From Albula goreensis (lineage: Eukaryota > Chordata > Actinopteri > Albuliformes > Albulidae), in assembly GCA_022829145.1 (NCBI GenBank), contig CM040747.1:39522058-39586057 (forward strand): DNA of 64,000 bases, written 5' to 3'. The notes under the pieces are model-generated. The model was not told the origin of the DNA. It did no database searches and saw nothing but the letters and a program-made list of their open reading frames with translations. Position 1 is the stretch's first letter. Each line of letters starts with the position of its first letter. Shown piece by piece: positions 46,501-55,500 of this stretch. The position numbers and the translations under genes were made by a program.

Positions 46501-49500
46501 ACGCAACAATGGGTTCTGAACAGCGGACATAGCGTCCGTTGCTATAACAACGCAGGGACGATCAAACGTTTAGAAAGTTAGCAGATAGGAAAATAAATTG
46601 CTCTCAGTTTTGCAGGACCATACCTCAGAAGGATTTACGCTACCTCATGAAGGGAGAGGAGTCAAATCATTTTAGTGCAGTTTTGAGATTTTTACAATTA
46701 ATGAGGATGAATTGAAGATGATGGTAACTACACTGAAGCTGATGTCTAATACTTAATAATTATTGCTAGCTAGTTTAATTTTTCAAAGATCAAACCAACA
46801 GCACAAACAGACACCTTAAATACACATGTGAAGATAACTAGTAGCTGATAATGACAGACAACGGTATCCATCTTTCAATGTCAAGACAAAAAACGTTAAA
46901 AAACCCATTGGAAAGGCAGATGGAAATAATGTTTGTTTCAGAGAAATGCAAAGCTATTAAAAATGCTAGCGAGCGAACACCACTGGATCACAATGTATTT
47001 TCAATTGACAGAATGATTCTTTTCACTGTAATACTGGACTACTTGGCTTTCGTAATAAATATGACCACAGGAAAGCTGGTCAGATCATTGCATTTACTAT
47101 TTATGTTTGTGTAAGAACCCATTCAGAACCCATTGTTGTGTCAGGCCGGATCAAATTTCCCAGGGGGATCAAATTTGGCAGGACAGAGCCAGTGGACAGA
47201 ACAATAAGGATGGCACAACACCCCACCCATCCTCCACAGACAGAGACCAAAATGCCCAGCATGACCTGTTTGGAGGTGAAGGTTCAGGCCCCACTGACAT
47301 CTTTGAGGTTAGCTTTAAAATGCTAATGCCCTGGAGAGGTTCTGGAACCTCTATAGAGAGGGGAAGGATAAGAGTCCCCCAGTAATTTCACCACTGAGCC
47401 CCTGTCTGAGATGGAGAACAAACTGGTCACTGTGCAGCATGATAAGGAAGCCGTATAGGACCTCAGTGCTGTAACATGGTTTGTTTAGTTCAAATCTTAG
47501 AACTAAACAAAGCATGTTACAGCACTGAGTCCTAGAAGAGGGCAGAGTTTGTACAGGGGCCAGGAAATGGCTGGGCCAGGTCAAACCCCACCCCTCTGCA
47601 GTAGGCAGAGTGAGCCACATCCCCAGCACCAGCACACTGGGGAACAACAGGGATGGGTTGTGCTATCACAGCATGCCCAAGCTGTGCAGGAAATGCAGTG
47701 AGCTCACATGGACCATAAAATATTACCTTCTGAAATATTATTCATTAACATTTTCTGGTCAGATATAGATGAGATACAAACTAGGGCAGCCTTCTAGTGG
47801 CTCAGGTACATGATTGACCCTTGAGGTTGGTGGTTCAGGCCCCAGTCCAGCCAAAGGAAGAACACCATTGCTGTTGGGCCCCATGTTGCTCCCAGGGCCC
47901 TTGGCTAGCCCAATCAACCATAAGTTACCTTGGATAAAAGTGTCAGCTTAATAATAATAATAATAATAACAATAATAAACTGTTTATGCAAATATCAGTG
48001 TCAATCATCTGCATTGTGAATGATGTAACAGTACTCACTTGGCCTTCCTGCAGTTCCTCACCACTGGTACCAGTCTCTGATAACCTGCTGCTGATGTGTT
48101 GTACATCTTCAAGTCAAACTCATCCAGGACCTCCTCTGACATCAGTAACACAAAGGCCAGAGCTGAGCATTGGTGTGGTTCCAGCTTTTTATCAGAAAGT
48201 CTTCCTGATCTCAGGGAAGTCTGGATTTCCTCCACGAGAGAGTTGTCATTCAGTTCATTCAGACAGTGGAACAGATTGATGGTCCTCTCTGCTGAAGACT
48301 CTTCACTGATCTTCTGCTTAACGTACTGGACTGTTTTCCTTATGCTGTCTGATCTACTTCTTCTTTGTGTGAATAGTTTTGAGTGTATGAGTGATTTTCT
48401 CCCTGTTTGAGTCATTGGGCATGAAAAAGATGACCTACTTCCTGTCTGTGTCAGTAGTTCTCCTAAGAGAGTCTGAGTGGAGTCCAGTGAGAGGCCCAGA
48501 AGGAATCGGAGGAAAAGGTCCAGGTGTCCATTCTTACTCTTAAGGCCTGATCCACTGCACTCCTGTGTAACTCAGACAGCCGCATTCTGTCAGTTTTAGG
48601 TCTTGACTTTTCTGGTCTGAGTGCATTTCTGTTCTCATTTACACACAAATGAAACACAAACAAGGCAGCCAGAAACTCCTGAATGCTCAGATGCACAAAG
48701 CAGTAGACTTTCTCCTGATGCAACCCAGACTCCTCTTTAAAGATTTCTGTGCACACCCCAGAGTAAACTGAAGCTTCACTGACATCAATGCCACCCTCTC
48801 TCAGGTCTTCTTCATAGAATATCAGATTGCCCTTTTCCTGTTGTAGAAAAGCCAGCTTCCCCAGTTTCAGGATCATTTCTGCATCTGATGCTGAGATCTT
48901 CTTTGGGTTTCTCTCATTTATGCCATGATACTTCTGATTCTTCACATTGGTCTGAATGAGCAGGAAGTGTGTGTACATTTCAGTCAGAGTTCTGGGCAGT
49001 TCTCCACTGTCTGCATTATCCAACAATGTCTCCAGAACTGTAGCAGAAATCCAGCAAAAGACTGGAATGTGACACATGATGTAGAGACTCCTGGATGACT
49101 TTATGTGTGAGATAATTCTGCTGGCCAGGTTCTGATCTCTGATTCTCTTCCTGAAGTACTCCTCTTTCTGTGGGTCATTGAACCCTTGTACCTCTGTCAC
49201 CTGGTGGACACACTCAGGAGGGATCTGATTGGCTGCTGCTGGTCGGGAGGTGATCCAGAGGAGAGCAGAGGGAAGCAGATTCCCCTTAATGAGGTTGGTC
49301 AGCAGCACGTCCACTGATGCTGACTCTGTTACATCACAGCAGATCTCATTGTTCTGGAAATCTAGAAGAAGTCGACACTCATCCAGACCATCAAAGATGA
49401 ACACAACTTTGACTTCATCATGTTCAACACTTTCGATCTCTTTCAGCTGTGGAAAGTAGTGCTGGAGGAGTTGCATCAGACTGAATTCTCTCTCCTTCTT

Positions 49501-52500
49501 TAAGTTCAGGTCTCGGAAAGGAAAAGTGAAGATTAAATTAATGTCCTGATTGGCTTTTCCTTCTGCCCAGTCCAGAATGAACTTCTGCACAGAGACAGTT
49601 TTCCCAATGCCAGCGATGCCCTTTGTAAGCACAGTTCTGATGTGTTTCTCTTGTCCAGGTAAAGGTTTAAAGATGTCATTGCAGAGGATTGCAGTCTCCT
49701 GTGTGGTTTGTCTCTTGGATGCTGCCTCAATCTGTCTGACCTCATGTTCATTATTGACCCCCCCACCTCCCCCCTCTGTGATGTAGAGCTCTGTATAGAT
49801 CTCATTGAGGAGGGTTGGGTGGCCCTGCTGTACCAAACCTTCAAATATGCATTCAAACTTCTTCTTCAGATCAGATTTCAGTGTCTGTTGGGCTCTTGTG
49901 AGTTTTCCTGAGAGGATGAAATATGACAGATAATTTACTTATATTTTAAAAAATAAAAAAATTTCTAAACTTTTCCCCTTGACACAATATTTTACACAAG
50001 TCTGTCACACAGTGTGTTACACATCACTCCAACAATCTGCACAAATGGTGAACAGAAATAGAGTCTGCCTTGTTCATGAAGACACACCAGAGTAAGGGAA
50101 CTATAGAGCGTAAGGTTTTACCAACGTGAAATGAGATTAAGAGATTAAGTGAATCTATGAGATTAAGTGAACATGTACAGACAGATAATACTAGATCCAT
50201 ATATATATATATATATATATATAAACCCATCACAGCAGTATAAATAATCAGGTGTATCTGCTCTAAACTGTATAGGCAGCTTCACAACCTGGTGCAGAGA
50301 GCCACTCAGTTTACATGAAATTTCAGAACTTTTTCTATATATGTTAGATCACACAATTCTATTAGCTTATTAACAGTAATAATATCATAAATTGGGTTTC
50401 ATCCTGATTGGCCAGTGCACAATCACTCCTTCAAATCAGCACTTTGCTCTATGGGCTTCTCTTTCAGAAATTAAACTGCTAAACTGATTCTGCCACAGCT
50501 TTTTATATTAATGAGCTTTTTCCAACATTTATATCCTTACATAAGGGGCCTGTGTGTTGCACATCTCTCTCAGGGCCAGGTTTATGAAGGAATAGTCACA
50601 GCACAAACACATTCACTCTTTAGTGGCTTGTTTGCAGTTGCTAATACTGATATATTAATGACTGATTTACACAAAATAGTGTCTTACTCTTCTGCTCATC
50701 TCTCTCCAGTGAGTCTGCAAGATCCTTCTGCTTCATTTTCCTCAGGATGTGGAGTGTGATCTTCAGAGATCTCTCACTGCCACAGGTCTCCAGCATCTTC
50801 TCAACTATGTGCAGGGCCTCAAGATCCTCCTGTTGTCTATCAGTGCATTCTGGGTAATCCTGACTAAGATGGCTCTGAAACTGTTTCAACTCCTCCTCCT
50901 TCAACTTCATCAAAGTGTGCTGGAGAGACTGAAATAAACACATGAAGAAGGTGTGCTGTATCAGAGAGACTGAAATAAACATGTAGAGGTGTGCTGTATC
51001 AGAGAGACTGAAATAAACACCTGAAGATGTGTGCTGTATCAGAGTGACTGAAATAAACACATGAAGAGGTGTGCTGTATCAGAGAAACTGAAATTAACAC
51101 ATGAAGAGGTGTGCTGTATCAGAGAGACTGAAATAAACACATGAAGAGGTGTGCTGTATCAGAGTGACTGAAATAAACACATGAAGAGGTGTGCTGTATC
51201 AGAGAAGACTGAAATAAACACATGAAGAGGTGTGCTGTATCAGAGAGACTGAAATAAACACATGAAGAGGTGTGCTGTATCAGAGAGACTGAAATAAACA
51301 CATGAAGAGGTGTGCTGTATCAGAGAGACTGAAATAAACACATGAAGAGGTGTGCTGTATCAGAGAAACTGAAATAAACACATGAAGAGGTGTGCTGTAT
51401 CACAGAGACTGAAATAAACACATGAAGAGGTGTGCTGTATCAGAGTGACTGAAATAAACACATGAAGAGGTGTGCTGTATCAGTGTGACTGAAATAAACA
51501 CATGAAGAGGTGTGCTGTATCAGAGAGACAGGTCTTTCTGAAATAAACACTCCAAGTTCAAGTTCTTTGAAGTTTTTTGCTTTTGATTGATGACTTTGTA
51601 GAGGCAGTAATTCAGATTAATCATGCTTTCCCTGAGAGTAATTGAATTGTTTTGTGAATCTGGATAAATAGACTGCTGCATACCATTATGCAAGACAAAC
51701 TGTGCTCTCCATGTCCACTGCAGATTCTCAGGTTCCCAAATGCTCGCCATTTTTCAGGCCCAGGAATTTTTTATGCCCCAGAAAAGGCTGAAGTAACATT
51801 TAAAAAGTTTATGATAAAAGGGATGAATCTGGTCCTGGATGATTGGCTGAAACCACATTCCAGCTCTGTGTTTATTCTTGTGTTTTGCTCCAAACAAGGA
51901 GTGTGTTCCCTGCAACCTACACCCTGTGAGTGTGTTCCCTACACCCTACACCCTGTGAGTGTGTTCCCTGCACCCTACACCCTGTGAGCGTGTTCATTAC
52001 ACCCTACACCCTGTGAGTGTGTTCCTTACACCCTACACCCTGTGAGTGTATTCCCTACACCCTACACCCTGTGAGTGTGTTCCCTGCACCCTACACCCTG
52101 TGAGTGTGTTCCCTGCACCCTACACCCTGTGAGTGTGTTCCCTGCATCCTACACCCTGTGAGTGTGTTCCCCTGTTACACCCTACACCCTGTGAGTGTGT
52201 TCCTTACACCCTACACCCTGTGAGTGTGTTCCCTACACCCTACACCCTGTGAGTGTGTGTGTTCCCTGCACCCTACACCCTGTGAGCATGTTCATTACAC
52301 CCTACACCCTGTGAGTGTGTTCCTTACACCCTACACCCTGTGAGTGTATTCCCTACACCCTACACCCTGTGAGTGTGTTCCCTGCACCCTACACCCTGTG
52401 AGAGTGTTCCCTGCACCCTACACCCTGTGTGCATATTCCCTGCAGCCTATACCCTGTGAGTGTGTTCCCTGCACCCTACACCCTGTGATTGTGTTCCCTG

Positions 52501-55500
52501 CACCCTACACCCTGTGTGCATGGACCCTTTGCAGTAACTCTGTGAAGTGCCTAAAGGGAAAGGGAGCACAAATGGCTCATTCAGAGCACACTATGAAGTG
52601 AACATCATTAATGCTGCTCAGTTCCAGTAGCTGAGTGATACCTTCAGGGCCCTTTATCTACTTCTGTGCTAGAGGAAGGATGTATCTAGTTAATCTGATA
52701 CCAATAAGGTTTCCATCTACGGCTGTTGTTCAATGTCAAATGATTGCATGACAGTCAGCTAAGCAGTTTTACCATTTTCATTGCTCCACTCACATTTTTA
52801 AAACCACTGAAAAGGAGTAATGATGGTACTGATACTAACATTGCAATAAGTCCCTCTTCATACAGTTTGTCACCTGTTATTTTACTTCTCTGTTTTTCTA
52901 AAAGACGGCACTGTGCTTGTACTTACCAGTAGGTGCGTATCATGTCTGTGTTTTTGGTTTGCTATCTCTAAGTGACTGTCTCGGTCATTGCCAGTGCTGC
53001 TGGGAGTTTGAGTCCCATAACAAACATTTGCCTTTCCTGAAATGTGTATGAGATTGTGATTCATCAGAATTCATGGTTTTTAGCAGAGGACTTGAGTTGA
53101 ACCTTTGAATTGAGTTACACCACATCAGAGTGAGAGGTTAGTCATTCTAATAGTTATGAGCCTGAAAAGAGAGGTGAAATAAAGAGTATTCTCCAAGCCA
53201 AACCCCATGATGATTAATACATAGATAAAGAGATATCACACCTTTTTGTGTGGGGTTTACATCCATACACTGCTCTCTCCTCTCTGGACTCTTCTGTTCC
53301 AGACAGCTGGACTCTGCTGATTGCTGGACCCTGCAAAGAGGTTTGTGAGGAATCAGAGATCTGACAGAAAGAAACAGTGAATTAAGAAACAAAATACATA
53401 AGAAGAGTGCATTAAAATGTTTTAGAGAAGCTCAATCATTAGACCTCTGTCTTGTAAAAACCAGGTACATCCATGCGGGGGTTGGGGGGGTTTGTGGGGC
53501 TGGGGTGTTTGGGGGTAGGTTGGGTCACTCATACTTATATCAAACAGTGAACCTGTGGGTAAAACGTACCTAACCATATAATTTACCAATGAAATAGCCT
53601 TTGGGGCGTGAAACAAAAGTTGATAATTGTTCAAGAAATTTTCACTTCCTTATAATGAGACTAGATTACACATGCCTCTAATTTAACTGTATCTTCAAGC
53701 ACTAAATAACACGACTCAAACCTTTCAAGAAACATCATCACCGATGCACCCTCTCTCAACAGCATGGGAAAAGACCCTAACACCAGAGTCTGGGTCCCTC
53801 ATGTTAAAGGTTACAGTTGTGAGAGGACAATTCTGTGTATAAAATGTATATTGTGTATTTTTGTACATTTACACTGTGACACTCTGGTCTTGTGGTTTAG
53901 GCAGAGCTTGTTCTTTGTGTGAAGATAAAGGCTGAAGTCATGGATAAGTTATGCTTTATTTATATTATAATTATTATGTGTTTATGCCTTTTAAGAACAA
54001 GAGCTGTCTTGTTTTCCAAGAACCGTCAAACCAGTTTTCCAGGAGCAAATGGTCCTAAAATGGCACCCTGTGTGATATAACACAGAACCCTGCAGGCCAG
54101 AAAGATGTCGTACACCTTCTCTGGTGTGTGCAGGAGAGAGCCACCTGCCCCTGAGCAAGCCGATGCAGGGCTCCACATGCAGCAGGGCCTCTCTGAGGAG
54201 GGGCCTGTGTGCCGAGGTCTGGAGTGGCTGCAGCCAGACCCTGCTTAAATATTATAGGATGCTGTACGCTCTGCAGGGGAAAGGAGGTGGTGTTAGCAAA
54301 GCAGGAAAACACATAGCCAGCTGATGAACCATGTATTTTTCTTCTGTTTTCTCTGAAATAGAATGAAATAAATTGTTAAAGGATGTGATGCAGTATCCTC
54401 AGTATTTATCTACCCAACAGCCAGTTCAGCTCACTGGTTTATCATTACAGATTTACCTGTGTTTTAACTGTGATGTTGTTATACTGTAAAAAAAAGACAT
54501 GCCCCTATATTACTCTCCATAATTTATGAAAGAGAAGTAGATTAGCATTAAAGCTAATAGCTGCAAGATCCTTTATACCATGTTCCTGTGTTTTATGTGG
54601 TTTCATCATTGGCAACAGCAAACACTATGCTTACATTTACTACTCTGTGGCACTGTATTTGCAACTGCTGCAAGTGTACTAATAAATAGCACAGAACTAG
54701 AATAGGTAACGAGCATTACACTAATATTAAATTATTTAGCATGAAACTAGCATGTAGCATTGTTGAGAGAGCAGCAGAGTTGAGAGAGCGTAGAATACTG
54801 GCTGTGTTCTCTAATGTTTGGACTAAACAAGCCACCATAATATCATCAATGGTGTTAATGTGCTTCTGTGGATATGTATGGTGTGTAAGACATGAAATAC
54901 ATTCCTGGGTTTGCTCATAATGGCACAACCCCATTTCATGATTAAGAGTTCTTAAAGGAACTCCTTCCTGCCCATGCCTCATCCAACAGGGAGTGAGGGT
55001 GTTTTCTCAAATGATGTTCTCAGCCCCAGTTTTTTGCCATGCATGGGCACTAGTTTACCTGTAGAGGGCACTACAGAGCAATGAGACACATAATTTTACT
55101 GGTTTACAGTCTATTTTTACCTGTTTAGGCTGTGCTAACATTGCCTCACCAAAGTGAACCTCCAGTCATTGTAGCATGGGGTGTTGAACATTTTAAATAA
55201 ACTGATAATATAGGAAGTGTCTCAAAATGCAGGTGTTGATTAAAACAGGGCAGTCAGGAGAAAAGAGTAAGATCTCCAAAACTCCAGCTATGAGTGGAGC
55301 TTCCACAGTGATAAAGGTTGCTCATATTTATAGCAAATATCCCAGCAGTGTCTGGGGAAACAGACACATGTGACATACAGACAAAACTGGTCATTATTTT
55401 TGTGGTATCAGGTACAAACAACTGACTTAAAAATACTTCCCTTCAGGAAAACAAAACCTTTTATCCAACTTTTTATTTTTTTATCTGTGTAAATTCAAAA

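Noticed and set aside
51899..52520. True interstitial telomere repeat
   Set aside because: The unit shares only short CCCTA pieces with TTAGGG repeats and is a separate 29-bp minisatellite.
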